This document shows, piece by piece, positions 55,296 through 63,891 of a stretch of 64,000 bases of DNA (position 1 is its first letter; every line of letters starts with the position of its first letter). The notes below the pieces were generated by a model, which saw only the letters and a program-made list of their open reading frames with translations, was not told the origin of the DNA and ran no database searches. Origin of the DNA: Flavobacteriaceae bacterium. Lineage in GTDB: Bacteria > Bacteroidota > Bacteroidia > Flavobacteriales > Weeksellaceae. Position numbers and translations under genes: made by a program. The stretch covers positions 93,288 to 157,287 of the forward strand of contig JAAYKY010000001.1 in assembly GCA_012522185.1 (NCBI GenBank), in the 5' to 3' direction.

Positions 55296-56423
55296 ATGAA
55301 CAAAAGATTTTTGATTTTTCTGGTAATTCCTTTTATGATTCTTTCATGCGACGAGAAAACACAAACCGTTGAACAACCCGGAAAAATTGAAAAAACCGTG
55401 AAAACGGTCGTTCCGGAAGATCTAGTGACTTTGGATTCTACTCAAGCCAATCGACTTGCAACTTTGCCACTTAAATGTATTCAGGTCGAATATCCCAATA
55501 AAACAGGCCAAGTGCTCAATGATTCCGCAGATCTGGGAACGCCGCGCGAATTACATCCCGCTTTCTTTGGTTGTTTTGACTGGCATTCTTCCGTGCACGG
55601 ACATTGGTCGCTGGTTAAATTATTGAAAAACTTTCCTGAATTAGAACATAGAGATTCTATAATTAATCAATTGAAACTAAATATTTCCAAAGAAAACATT
55701 CAAGGCGAATTGGATTATTTCAACCGAGAACAAGAATATTCCTACGAACGGATGTACGGTTGGAGCTGGCTTTTGAAACTTCAGCAAGAACTCGATAGCT
55801 GGGATTTGGAAGAAGGAAAAGAAATGGCAGAAAATCTTCAGCCTTTGAGCAATTTGATCATCGAAAGATACAAAGAGTTCTTACCTAAACTGAATTATCC
55901 TCTACGCGTTGGAACACATACCAATTCAGCATTCGGGATGAGTTTCGCTTATGATTATGCTGTATCATCTAAAAATGAAGAATTGAAATTGGTCATTGAG
56001 AAAACCGCACGAAAACTTTACTTGAAAGATAAAAAATGTCCTATTTCTTGGGAGCCTGACGGGTTTGACTTCCTTTCACCTTGTTTGGAAGAAGTCGCTT
56101 TGATGCAAAGAGTTTTGCCGAGGGATGAATTTCAGTTTTGGATCAGTGATTTCTTGCCGGAGTTAAAAAATCGTAATTTTTCGATGAGCGTAGGTAAAGT
56201 TTCGGATCGGGAAGATGGACATTTGGTTCATTTGGACGGATTGAATTTCGCACGTGCCTGGGTTTTTTATCGGCTTGCAAACGAAATTCCTACCGAATAT
56301 GGGCATTTAAAACAAGAAGGCGACAAACATTTGGCTTATTCTTTACCTTCGATTACAGACGGAAGTTACGAAGGCGAACACTGGCTGGCGAGTTTTGCTT
56401 TGTATGCTTTGTCGGAAAGATAA
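55296..56423 (+). CDS. DUF2891-family lipoprotein
   Basis: A 375-residue lipoprotein (lipobox at MILSC, Cys18). After an acidic linker, the domain has RELHPAFFGCFDWHSSVHGH, then WSLVKLLKNFPELE, the early His-rich motif of DUF2891, WEPDGFDFLSPCLEEVALMQ and an end with GEHWLASFALYALSE. The fold is predicted all-helical like glycoside-related alpha/alpha barrels, but no enzyme activity is known. It is an outer or inner membrane lipoprotein. TATCTTTA at 55269-55276 is a possible -7 box. Confidence 0.82.
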   Translation: MNKRFLIFLVIPFMILSCDEKTQTVEQPGKIEKTVKTVVPEDLVTLDSTQANRLATLPLKCIQVEYPNKTGQVLNDSADLGTPRELHPAFFGCFDWHSSVHGHWSLVKLLKNFPELEHRDSIINQLKLNISKENIQGELDYFNREQEYSYERMYGWSWLLKLQQELDSWDLEEGKEMAENLQPLSNLIIERYKEFLPKLNYPLRVGTHTNSAFGMSFAYDYAVSSKNEELKLVIEKTARKLYLKDKKCPISWEPDGFDFLSPCLEEVALMQRVLPRDEFQFWISDFLPELKNRNFSMSVGKVSDREDGHLVHLDGLNFARAWVFYRLANEIPTEYGHLKQEGDKHLAYSLPSITDGSYEGEHWLASFALYALSER

Positions 56424-56454
56424 AAATCAGTTTTTTTAAGAGTTGAAAAATCAA

Positions 56455-56462
56455 TACATTTG
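56455..56462 (+). promoter_or_regulatory. -7 promoter box of sucD
   Basis: TACATTTG with a T-rich upstream box, 21 bases before the sucD ATG. Confidence 0.5.
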
Positions 56463-56482
56463 CGCTACCAAAAATTATAAAA

Positions 56483-57355
56483 ATGGCAGTTTTAGTAAAC
56501 AAGGATTCAAAAATAATCGTACAGGGATTTACCGGAAAGGAAGGAACTTTCCATGCAGAACAAATGATTGAATACGGAACCAACGTCGTGGGTGGTGTAA
56601 CACCGGGCAAAGGTGGCTCCGAACATTTGGGTAAGCCTGTTTTTGACACAGTAGAAGATGCGGTAAAAAAAGCCGGAGCTGATGTAAGTATTATTTTTGT
56701 TCCACCTGCATTTGCTGCTGACGCAATTATGGAAGCTGCTGATTCAGGAATCAAAGTCATCATCTGTATTACCGAAGGAATTCCGGTGTCTGATATGGTG
56801 AAAGTTCAGGCGTATATTGACAATCGTGATGTAACGCTAATCGGACCGAACTGTCCGGGAGTTATCACAGCCGATGAAGCCAAAGTAGGGATCATGCCTG
56901 GATTTGTTTTCAAAAAAGGGAAAGTAGGAATTGTTTCCAAGTCCGGAACTTTGACTTATGAAGCAGCGGATCAAGTGGTAAAAGCCGGATACGGAATTTC
57001 AACTGCAATCGGAATTGGAGGAGACCCTATCATCGGGACCACTACCAAAGAAGCATTGGAACTTTTCATCAACGACCCGGATACCGAGGCGGTCGTAATG
57101 ATCGGTGAGATCGGTGGACAATTGGAAGCAGAAGCGGCTAGATGGTACAAAGAAAGCGGCTCTAAAAAGCCGGTTGTAGGTTTCATCGCCGGACAAACAG
57201 CACCAAAAGGAAGAACCATGGGACATGCCGGAGCTATCGTAGGAGGAAAAGACGATACGGCACAAGCCAAAATGGAAATCATGAGAGAATGTGGAATCCA
57301 TGTAGTGGACTCACCTGCGGAAATCGGAAAGACAGTTGCCCAAGTAATTGGATAA
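56483..57355 (+). CDS. sucD: Succinyl-CoA ligase, alpha subunit
   Basis: A 290-residue TCA-cycle enzyme subunit that binds CoA and carries the phosphohistidine intermediate. The CoA-binding start is [16 protein letters not shown]; the active-site His lies in [13 protein letters not shown], and the middle has GPNCPGVI and GGDPIIGT. Length is standard. The beta subunit (sucC) is not adjacent, which is usual in Bacteroidota. It is a single-gene unit with its own promoter and terminator. Confidence 0.98.
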   Translation: MAVLVNKDSKIIVQGFTGKEGTFHAEQMIEYGTNVVGGVTPGKGGSEHLGKPVFDTVEDAVKKAGADVSIIFVPPAFAADAIMEAADSGIKVIICITEGIPVSDMVKVQAYIDNRDVTLIGPNCPGVITADEAKVGIMPGFVFKKGKVGIVSKSGTLTYEAADQVVKAGYGISTAIGIGGDPIIGTTTKEALELFINDPDTEAVVMIGEIGGQLEAEAARWYKESGSKKPVVGFIAGQTAPKGRTMGHAGAIVGGKDDTAQAKMEIMRECGIHVVDSPAEIGKTVAQVIG

Positions 57356-57373
57356 TATAAATTTAACAATAAT

Positions 57374-57407
57374 AAAAAGTCCGGAATAAAATAGTTTCGG
57401 ACTTTTT
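57374..57407 (+). terminator. Terminator of sucD
   Basis: AAAAAGTCCG (57374-57383) pairs with CGGACTTTTT (57398-57407). Confidence 0.88.
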
Positions 57408-57427
57408 CTGTTATAAAAATATAAAAT

Positions 57428-57435
57428 TATATTTG
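57428..57435 (+). promoter_or_regulatory. -7 promoter box of the 57457 gene
   Basis: TATATTTG matches TAnnTTTG; a TCTG box is 17 bases upstream. Confidence 0.45.
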
Positions 57436-57456
57436 TACCATTAAAATCAACCAAGG

Positions 57457-58065
57457 ATGAACAGAAAACTTTTTTTATCGACACTAATTTGCTTCTTATT
57501 AGCGGATTTAGCTTACTCTCAAATCAGAATTGGAGGCAGATTGAGCGGTAGTATGACCAATATCACGGACGTTCACAGTCATTCAAAGTCCAGAGGAGGC
57601 TTCCAAGTGGGCGTTTTTGGATTAATTCCCATTACAAATAATGACATTCTTTTCTTCCAACCGGAAGTCAATTTTTCGGCACAAGGAGAGTTTGACCAAC
57701 CTCGAAGATCCAATGGTTCCTATGAAAAACAACAAATTTTCTTAAACTATATAAATGTGCCACTTCATGCAAAACTTTATTTTACCGATGCAGAAAGTGA
57801 GTTTTTCGTGGAAGGAGGTCCTTATTTAGGATTTAAAATTGGAGAAAACATTGAAGATGTTGGGTATCCAACCGAAGCAGGAAACAATGAATTTAGCTCG
57901 TTTGACTTTGGCGCTACTCTGGGTGTAGGATTTAGTATGAACCGACAATTTGAAGCTTCCCTGCGCTATTCCTACGGTTTAGTGGATCAAGTCTCAAACG
58001 ATGCTGCGAATGCTTCCAATAGTACATCGATTTTGAACTTAGGGATTAGTTATATCTTTAATTAA
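57457..58065 (+). CDS. Outer-membrane beta-barrel protein (porin family)
   Basis: A 202-residue protein with a signal peptide (LFLSTLICFLLADLAYS, then QIRIG). The rest shows barrel-type strands (GGFQVGVFGLIPI, EFFVEGGPYLGFKIG-like, SLRYSYGLVDQ) and ends NLGISYIFN. It is similar in size and strand pattern to the 6669-7271 protein and fits the OMP_b-brl_2 group. Its role is unknown. It may be a single-gene unit, with a weak hairpin after it. Confidence 0.8.
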   Translation: MNRKLFLSTLICFLLADLAYSQIRIGGRLSGSMTNITDVHSHSKSRGGFQVGVFGLIPITNNDILFFQPEVNFSAQGEFDQPRRSNGSYEKQQIFLNYINVPLHAKLYFTDAESEFFVEGGPYLGFKIGENIEDVGYPTEAGNNEFSSFDFGATLGVGFSMNRQFEASLRYSYGLVDQVSNDAANASNSTSILNLGISYIFN

Positions 58066-58094
58066 ATTTAATATCCAAAAATATCTATAAATTT

Positions 58095-58120
58095 AGCCTG
58101 GATTTAGTCTGGGCTTTTTT
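58095..58120 (+). terminator. Weak terminator-like hairpin
   Basis: AGCC (58095-58098) and GGCT (58112-58115) flank partial pairing, followed by T6. Confidence 0.4.
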
Positions 58121-58199
58121 TATGAAATTTGATCTTTTAACAAAGAAAAAACGTATAGGAATAATTTTTGTGGTAAATTAGAAACTTAAAATTAATGAA

Positions 58200-58715
58200 A
58201 TGAAATTCTATTCTTTATTTATTATTTTAATGACAGGGATTTTACTGACTTCCTGTAGTACGGTGCGCGTGAATTATGATTTTGATCGTGCAACCGACTT
58301 CAATACCTATAAAACCTATAATTTTCATCAAAAAGGAATCGATAAGCTGGAGCTAAATGATTTGGACAAACGAAGAATCCTCTCCGCCATCGAAGCTCAA
58401 ATGACACTCAAAGGATTTACGAAATCTGACGATCCTCAGTTATACATCAATGTTCTGGCGAGCTCAAAAGACAAAATTAATATTGACAATGGTTACTACG
58501 GTGGATATTGGGGGCCTTATTACGGCGGATCATCGCGGGTTTACCAATATACTTCCGGAACCATCATCATCGATATTGTGGACAATGCAAGAAATATTCT
58601 GGTGTGGCAAGGAGCTGGAAGCGGATTGGATGTTTCAAATCTAAACACCAAAGCAGAAGATATACCAAGAGCTGTGGAAGAAATTTTAGCCAAATTTCCA
58701 CCACCGGCGAAATAA
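58200..58715 (+). CDS. DUF4136-family lipoprotein
   Basis: A 171-residue lipoprotein (lipobox ILLTSC, Cys19) whose mature part matches DUF4136: TVRVNYDFDRATDFNTYKTY at the start, a Gly/Tyr-rich strand (NGYYGGYWGPYYGGSS) and the closing SLD-type helix ending LAKFPPPAK. The family is small, envelope-anchored and of unknown function. It ends at a terminator shared with the convergent mnmA gene. Confidence 0.82.
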   Translation: MKFYSLFIILMTGILLTSCSTVRVNYDFDRATDFNTYKTYNFHQKGIDKLELNDLDKRRILSAIEAQMTLKGFTKSDDPQLYINVLASSKDKINIDNGYYGGYWGPYYGGSSRVYQYTSGTIIIDIVDNARNILVWQGAGSGLDVSNLNTKAEDIPRAVEEILAKFPPPAK

Positions 58716-58734
58716 ATCAAATCAATAAAAAATA

Positions 58735-58771
58735 AAATCCGGACACTGAGGTACTCGAAGTATCCGGATTT
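58735..58771. terminator. Two-way terminator between the DUF4136 gene and mnmA
   Basis: AAATCCGGA (58735-58743) pairs with TCCGGATTT (58763-58771), with A and T runs outside. Confidence 0.85.
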
Positions 58772-58791
58772 TTTATTTAATTTTTCTTGGA

Positions 58792-59979
58792 TTAATTAAT
58801 TACGCCCGATCCGATTAATTCATCCTCTCTATACCAAGCAGCAAACTGTCCTTCAGTAATGGCCGATTGAGCATTTTCAAATTCAATGTACAAACCGGAT
58901 TCAGCTTTGTGTAAAACAGCTTTTTGCAAAGGTTGACGATAACGAATTCTTACCATCGCTTCCATTGTTTCATCAGGATTTAATTTCAAATCTTCTCTGA
59001 CCCAATGAATTTCCTCTTCGCAAATAAAAAGTGCTTTTTTGTATAAGCCCGGATGATTTTTCCCTTGTCCGGTATAAATGATGTTTTCTTTCACATCGGT
59101 ATCCAGCACAAAAAGTGGCTCAATTTTTCCGCCAACGCCCAAACCTTTTCTTTGGCCTTTAGTGAAATAATGGGCGCCGTCATGTTTTCCGACTACTTCT
59201 CCAAAGGTTTTTTCATAAGCAACTCCTTCCGACTCAAATGCCAATTCTTCCCATTTGGTGAAAAACTGTGGTTTTGGTTGAGAATAAATTTCGTTTTCTT
59301 TTGAGATTTCCACAATTTCCCCCGATTTAGGTTTCAATTGTTGCTGTAGAAAATCGGGCAAACTTACTTTTCCGATGAAACAAAGTCCTTGCGAATCCTT
59401 CTTTTCAGCTGTTACCAGTTCTTGTTCTTTGGCAATTTTTCGAACTTCAGATTTCTCTAAATCTCCAATCGGAAACAAGGCTTTTGACAATTGCTCCTGA
59501 CTCAATTGGCACAAAAAATAAGATTGGTCTTTATTCTTATCCTTTCCGGCGAGTAACCGAAATACTTTTTCGCCATTGATTTCCAGTTCTTCACGACGGG
59601 CATAATGTCCGGTTGCGACATAATCTGCACCCAAGTCCAAAGCAGTTTGCAGAAATATATCGAATTTGATTTCGCGGTTGCACAAAACATCGGGATTCGG
59701 CGTTCTGCCTTTTTCGTATTCGGCAAACATATAATCCACGATACGTTCTTTGTAAACATCACTTAAATCTATGACCTGAAATGGAATTCCCAATTTCTCT
59801 GCCACCATCAGCGCATCGGCACTGTCTTCAATCCATGGACATTCGTCTTCCAAAGTAACGGAAGCATCGTTCCAATTGCGCATAAAAAGCCCTATGACGT
59901 TGTAGCCTTGTTCTTTTAACAGATAAGCCGCAACGCTGGAATCCACTCCTCCCGATAATCCTACTACTACAGTTTTCAT
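58792..59979 (-). CDS. mnmA: tRNA-specific 2-thiouridylase MnmA
   Basis: A 395-residue enzyme that thiolates U34 of Lys, Glu and Gln tRNAs. It has the PP-loop SGGVDSS (9-15), a Cys in LCNREIKF (about 108) and the catalytic-pair Cys in GLCFIGK (about 205). The C-terminal half has [10 protein letters not shown] and the beta-barrel end. Length is normal. Minus-strand TAAATTTG at 59988-59995 is 9 bases from the ATG, implying a very short leader. Confidence 0.96.
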   Translation of the reverse strand: MKTVVVGLSGGVDSSVAAYLLKEQGYNVIGLFMRNWNDASVTLEDECPWIEDSADALMVAEKLGIPFQVIDLSDVYKERIVDYMFAEYEKGRTPNPDVLCNREIKFDIFLQTALDLGADYVATGHYARREELEINGEKVFRLLAGKDKNKDQSYFLCQLSQEQLSKALFPIGDLEKSEVRKIAKEQELVTAEKKDSQGLCFIGKVSLPDFLQQQLKPKSGEIVEISKENEIYSQPKPQFFTKWEELAFESEGVAYEKTFGEVVGKHDGAHYFTKGQRKGLGVGGKIEPLFVLDTDVKENIIYTGQGKNHPGLYKKALFICEEEIHWVREDLKLNPDETMEAMVRIRYRQPLQKAVLHKAESGLYIEFENAQSAITEGQFAAWYREDELIGSGVIN

Positions 59980-59987
59980 TTCGGGTG

Positions 59988-59995
59988 CAAATTTA
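59988..59995 (-). promoter_or_regulatory. -7 promoter box of mnmA
   Basis: Minus-strand TAAATTTG, its G 9 bases from the mnmA ATG. Confidence 0.45.
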
Positions 59996-60012
59996 CATTA
60001 AAATCAACTTCC

Positions 60013-60146
60013 AAGTTTAAAGTTTCAAGTTTAAAGTTTGATGGAGAAATAGATTTGAGTTATTTATACTAAAGTAATTAAAGTAGAAAAATTTAGTAGG
60101 ATCCAGCTTCTAGCTTCTAGCTTCCATCTTCCATCTTCCATCTCTC
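60013..60146. repeat. Low-complexity tandem repeats between mnmA and osmC genes
   Basis: Two copies of AAGTTTAAAGTTT(C/G) (60013-60040), then copies of AGCTTCT (60109-60122) and CCATCTT (60123-60141). They are non-coding. Similar short imperfect repeats occur at 3.7 kb and 62.2 kb. Confidence 0.6.
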
Positions 60147-60552
60147 AAGGCCACACAAACCCCACCGTTTTCTTCACATCTTCATGAAGACTAAGGAAAA
60201 CCGGACAAGTCATCGCAGCATTTTCAATGATAGCTTTTTCTTTAGCCGAATAAGAATCTTGACCTTTTAGGGTAATTTTTACAATGATTTCACCAATTCT
60301 CCGTGGATTTGAAGTCATGATTTTGGTGATTTCAACCTCCGTTCCCTCGATATTGTATCCGTGTGTATTTCCGGCGATGCCCATAATCGTCAGCATACAA
60401 CTTCCCAAAGCAGTTGCCACCAAATCGGTAGGAGAGAAGCGTTCGCCTTTTCCGCTGTTGTCCGTCGGTGCATCGGTTTCCACTACAGTTCCCGATTGCA
60501 AATGTGTCATTTCGGTTCTTAAATCGCCTTTGTAAACTATTTTTGAAGTCAT
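60145..60552 (-). CDS. OsmC-family peroxiredoxin-like protein
   Basis: A 135-residue OsmC/Ohr-type protein that reduces peroxides, with the two expected cysteines in ALGSCMLTI (Cys52) and MTCPVFLSL (about 115). The start (KIVYKGDLRTEMTHLQSGTV) and the Pro-Thr-Asp-Leu (SPTDLVATALG) segment are typical of OsmC. It may add to OxyR/Dps oxidative defence in this region. It has no operon partner. Simple repeats lie just past its 3' end. Confidence 0.93.
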   Translation of the reverse strand: MTSKIVYKGDLRTEMTHLQSGTVVETDAPTDNSGKGERFSPTDLVATALGSCMLTIMGIAGNTHGYNIEGTEVEITKIMTSNPRRIGEIIVKITLKGQDSYSAKEKAIIENAAMTCPVFLSLHEDVKKTVGFVWP

Positions 60553-60585
60553 GATTTTAGTTTTAAATTACATTTTCAAGAAAAT

Positions 60586-61362
60586 CTATGAACCAAACAA
60601 TCCCGATGATCTCAATTTAATTTTAGTCAAAACTTTCTTCGTATAAAGTGGGAAATCAGCATTTTGAATCCAACCGTAATAACCCATATCTTTTTCAAAA
60701 ACCGATTTTACACTTTGACCTTTGTATTTCCCGAAGTTGAAAACTTCCTGACCTTGCTCATCAATCCCGATCATACCCGCCAAATCGGCTGTTTTTCGCT
60801 GAGAAGTATATTCGCTCAGGAATTTGATGTCGTTTTCCAAATCATCATATCTTTTCAATTGGGCTTTGAAAATTTCATAAGTCGCTTCCACATCGGCTTC
60901 GGCCGAATGGGCATTTTGCATGGTTTTACCACAATAAAACTGATAAGCCGCCGTCAAATCCCTCGGTTCCTTTTTGAAGAATATCACTTGAACATCTACC
61001 AATCTATGTTTCTCCAAATCGAAATCAAATCCGTTTCTCAGAAATTCTTCCGCCAATAACGGAACATCAAACCGATTGGAATTATAACCCGCAATGTCCG
61101 AATCTTTCATCATTTCCCAGATTTGCGGAGCGATTTCTTTGAAAAGAGGCTCATTGGCCACATCTTCATCAGTAATTCCATGAACGGAGGAGGCTTCGGC
61201 CGGAATGGGAATTCCGGGATTGACCCGAAGCGTTTTGCTATCTTTATTGCCGTTCGGATAAACTTTTAAAACGGAAATTTCAACAATACGATCCTTACCG
61301 ATATTAATTCCGGTGGTTTCCAAATCAAAAAAACAAAGAGGTTTGTGTAAATTAAGCGACAT
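60586..61362 (-). CDS. DnaQ-type 3'-5' exonuclease
   Basis: A 258-residue DEDDh-family exonuclease. Exo I is FFDLETTGINIG (Asp12, Glu14), Exo II is AGYNSNRFDVPLL, and Exo III is NAHSAEADVEATYEIF with the His-x4-Asp pair. The C-terminal tail (NFGKYKGQSVKSVFEKDMGY, then YGWIQNADF) is a small domain also found next to DnaQ folds in Bacteroidota. It may act as a polymerase III proofreading subunit or repair nuclease. It overlaps pssA by 11 bases. Confidence 0.9.
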   Translation of the reverse strand: MSLNLHKPLCFFDLETTGINIGKDRIVEISVLKVYPNGNKDSKTLRVNPGIPIPAEASSVHGITDEDVANEPLFKEIAPQIWEMMKDSDIAGYNSNRFDVPLLAEEFLRNGFDFDLEKHRLVDVQVIFFKKEPRDLTAAYQFYCGKTMQNAHSAEADVEATYEIFKAQLKRYDDLENDIKFLSEYTSQRKTADLAGMIGIDEQGQEVFNFGKYKGQSVKSVFEKDMGYYGWIQNADFPLYTKKVLTKIKLRSSGLFGS

Positions 61363-62092
61363 GAATAATTTTCTTTTTAAATAAAATCGACGTAATAATA
61401 TATAATAGTATAATGAACGGCACCGAATTCATTTGAAACAGTACCAAAAGAATCAAACTAATAATCAAAAATAGATATTTATAATCATTGTCCTTCCAAC
61501 TAAAACCTTTGAATTTGAAAGAAAACAAAGGAAGATTGGCAATCAATAAATAACAAGAAAGAATTGTAATTCCAATTAAGAAGTACAAATCATACTCCTT
61601 TGAAAGAATAAATCCATTCTGGTGTTGAATCCAGAAAAGAGAAAAAATCAAAATCGTATTGGCCGGCGTGGCCAAACCCTTGAAATAAGTAGTTTGTTCG
61701 GTATCGACATTGAATTTTGCTAAACGAAGGGCTGAAAATAAGGTAATTAAAAAACCAAAATAAGTCAACAAAGCCAATCCGTTTGTGAGTGTCAGACTGG
61801 AGTCAGCAATTAATTTTGTGTCCAGCATATGAGCCATCAAAGCTCCGGGAAGAAATCCGAAAGAAACCATATCCGCTAAAGAGTCCAACTGTACGCCTAT
61901 TTCAGAATTGGATTTTAATAACCTCGCAATCATTCCGTCCAATAAGTCGAAAACCAAACTTATTAATAATAATATTAAAAGAATGAAACGAATACTGTCA
62001 TCGGCATTTAAAAGGTGCAAAAACATCACAGCCAAACACCCGCAAAACAGATTTCCCAGCGTCAATAAATTCGGAATTGTAAAAAGTTTCAT
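61352..62092 (-). CDS. pssA: CDP-diacylglycerol-serine O-phosphatidyltransferase
   Basis: A 246-residue membrane enzyme that makes phosphatidylserine, the precursor of phosphatidylethanolamine. The CDP-alcohol phosphotransferase motif D-G-x2-A-R-x8-G-x3-D-x3-D is exact: DGMIAR, then EIGVQLDSLAD. About seven to eight hydrophobic segments are present. The C-terminus is Lys-rich. It overlaps the DnaQ-type gene by 11 bases, so the two form one transcript. Confidence 0.93.
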   Translation of the reverse strand: MKLFTIPNLLTLGNLFCGCLAVMFLHLLNADDSIRFILLILLLISLVFDLLDGMIARLLKSNSEIGVQLDSLADMVSFGFLPGALMAHMLDTKLIADSSLTLTNGLALLTYFGFLITLFSALRLAKFNVDTEQTTYFKGLATPANTILIFSLFWIQHQNGFILSKEYDLYFLIGITILSCYLLIANLPLFSFKFKGFSWKDNDYKYLFLIISLILLVLFQMNSVPFIILLYIITSILFKKKIIHVA

Positions 62093-62212
62093 TTAATTTA
62101 ATTAATTCTGCGAATTTCGAAAAACAAATTTCGAAAAACGAAGATAGCGCAATAAAAAACAAGATTTTGTGTTTTAAAGAAAACATTCGATTTTTGCCAA
62201 GCTAAATTAGTT

Positions 62213-62303
62213 TAATGTTCAAAGTTTCAAATTCAAAGTTATTTTTCACAACGACAAGAAAACCTGAAACTTTAAACCTGAAACTTGAAACCAGAATTTT
62301 ACT
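62213..62303. repeat. Degenerate repeats upstream of the porV-like gene
   Basis: AACCTGAAACTTTAA then ACCTGAAACTTGAAA (62261-62290) are tandem imperfect copies, preceded by TTCAAAGTTTCAAATTCAAAG. They are non-coding and similar in style to 60013-60040. Confidence 0.5.
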
Positions 62304-63398
62304 TTGAAATTAAAAATTACATCCTTATTTATACTCGCCGGCATCTTCAGTTTTGCACAGGTAACACGTAAATATTCCAACGAATTCCTGAGCATCGGAG
62401 TAGATGCCCGCGCATTTGCCATGGGTAATTCCGTAGTGGCGCACACCAACGACGTGAATTCGGCTTATTGGAATCCCGCCGGACTGACCGAAGTGTACCA
62501 CGGGCCGCAAATCGCAGCTATGCACGCCGAATATTTTCAGGGAATCGCCAAATACGATTATCTCGCCGGTGCCATGCCGCTTGACAACAATGCAGTCGTA
62601 GCGCTTTCATTGTACCGTTTTGGTGTCGATGATATCTTAAATACCACTCAACTTATCGATTCACAAGGAAACATCGACTACGATCGAATCAGTAAATTTT
62701 CCACCGCAGATTATGCGTTGAGCCTGAGTTACGCCGGATATTTCCTCGGGAATTCAGACATCGCTGTCGGAGCAAACGCCAAAATCGTTTACCGGCACAT
62801 CGGAAAATTTGCCAGTTCCTTCGGCTTTGGGATCGACCTTGGCTTCCGATACCAAACTCAGGATGACTTCTATTTTGGTCTGATGGCACGCGATATTACG
62901 ACCACTTTCAACGCTTGGAGCATCAACGAAGAAGAATTAAATACGATTACAGTCACCGAACCCGGAACCGGAAATCAGCAAACCGTAAACGAACTTCCCG
63001 AAGAAACCATAGAACTTACACTTCCCAAGTTACAGTTTGGAGTAGGGAAGAACTTCCAACTCAACGATAAATTCAACATCCTTGGCGAAGTCGATCTAAA
63101 CTTTCAATTCGCGCAAACCAATGACCTGATCTCCACAGGAGCCCTCAGTATTTCACCATCGGCCGGGTTTGAAGTGGGCTACGACAATATGGTCTTCCTG
63201 CGCGGCGGTGTCAACAACTTCCAGTTCGAAACCACCTTTGAAGGCGAAAAAGAACTCACTTTCCAACCCAACATCGGTGTTGGTTTCCGTTACAAAGGCA
63301 TTTCCATCGACTACGCACTTACCGACGTCGGCGACCAGAGCATCGCGCTTTATTCCAACATCATCTCCCTCAAGATCGATTTGGGAGAATTTTATTGA
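62304..63398 (+). CDS. PorV/PorQ-family outer-membrane protein
   Basis: A 364-residue outer-membrane barrel starting at TTG (MKLKITSLFILAGIFSFA signal, then QVTRKYSNEF). The early motif SIGVDARAFAMGNSVVAHTN, then NSAYWNPAGLTE is the N-terminal hallmark of the PorV/PorQ (UPF0164-like) family, which includes type IX secretion partners that shuttle or dock cargo at the outer membrane. It resembles PorV2-type members rather than classical PorV. T9SS cargo genes in this window (10860, 12607, 33702) make a secretion role plausible. The codons are visibly more G+C-rich than those of neighbours. Confidence 0.85.
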   Translation: MKLKITSLFILAGIFSFAQVTRKYSNEFLSIGVDARAFAMGNSVVAHTNDVNSAYWNPAGLTEVYHGPQIAAMHAEYFQGIAKYDYLAGAMPLDNNAVVALSLYRFGVDDILNTTQLIDSQGNIDYDRISKFSTADYALSLSYAGYFLGNSDIAVGANAKIVYRHIGKFASSFGFGIDLGFRYQTQDDFYFGLMARDITTTFNAWSINEEELNTITVTEPGTGNQQTVNELPEETIELTLPKLQFGVGKNFQLNDKFNILGEVDLNFQFAQTNDLISTGALSISPSAGFEVGYDNMVFLRGGVNNFQFETTFEGEKELTFQPNIGVGFRYKGISIDYALTDVGDQSIALYSNIISLKIDLGEFY

Positions 63399-63423
63399 TT
63401 CAATATATATGTTATCACAATTA

Positions 63424-63528
63424 TTTGGGCGCCCGGGCGGGCTGCTCCGGGGGTCCGTCTCGGCTGAGCCGAGACCAGCTCATTTCATTCGCCGCCCTGC
63501 ACATCCCTGGCGCAAACAACCGCCCAAA
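63424..63528. repeat. GC-rich element with terminal inverted repeats
   Basis: TTTGGGCG (63424-63431) and CGCCCAAA (63521-63528) are perfect 8-bp terminal inverted repeats around a GC-rich interior that holds the palindrome GTCTCGGCTGAGCCGAGAC (63457-63475). The layout fits a small non-autonomous repeat element. Confidence 0.55.
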
Positions 63529-63719
63529 ACCTCATTTCTTCAAATTAACCCATCACTAAACAATAAATCTATACTCGGCAAAAACCCTGAAATAGCTCCA
63601 TTAGCTTTATATAGAAAGACAAAATCACTTGCAGACTAAAAATTATTTCCAAACTAAATACTTGAAAATTAACCCACTGAAAATTATTTCAAAAAATATT
63701 GAAAAATTATCTCCTAACA

Positions 63720-63752
63720 TTTGCGTAACATTGAAAAACATTTCTATCTTTG
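63720..63752 (+). promoter_or_regulatory. rRNA-operon promoter P1
   Basis: TTTG (63720-63723), 21 bases, TATCTTTG (63745-63752). Expected start near 63758. It is the first of two tandem promoters. Confidence 0.7.
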
Positions 63753-63861
63753 CACTCCTTTAAAACAACAACGAAGGGACTTTAAACAGACGGTTTAGAG
63801 TGATTGAAAAAGATGGAAAATCAACGAATAAAAAATTATTTAAAAATTTTCATCAAAAAAC

Positions 63862-63891
63862 TTGCAGAGTTAAAAAACATTCTTACCTTTG
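63862..63891 (+). promoter_or_regulatory. rRNA-operon promoter P2
   Basis: TTG (63862-63864), 19 bases, TACCTTTG (63884-63891). This is the closest match to consensus here. The leader after it (GAGAAGTTCATTTGAAATTA and further) has the look of a Bacteroidota 16S leader; the gene itself is outside the window. Confidence 0.7.

Noticed and set aside
60013..60146. Possible CRISPR-like repeats
   Set aside because: Units are 7-14 bases with no spacers and no cas genes in the window.
63169..63639. Open frame of 156 codons across the end of the porV-like gene
   Set aside because: It is in another frame over a real gene and then runs into the GC-rich element; residue use is unlike a real protein.
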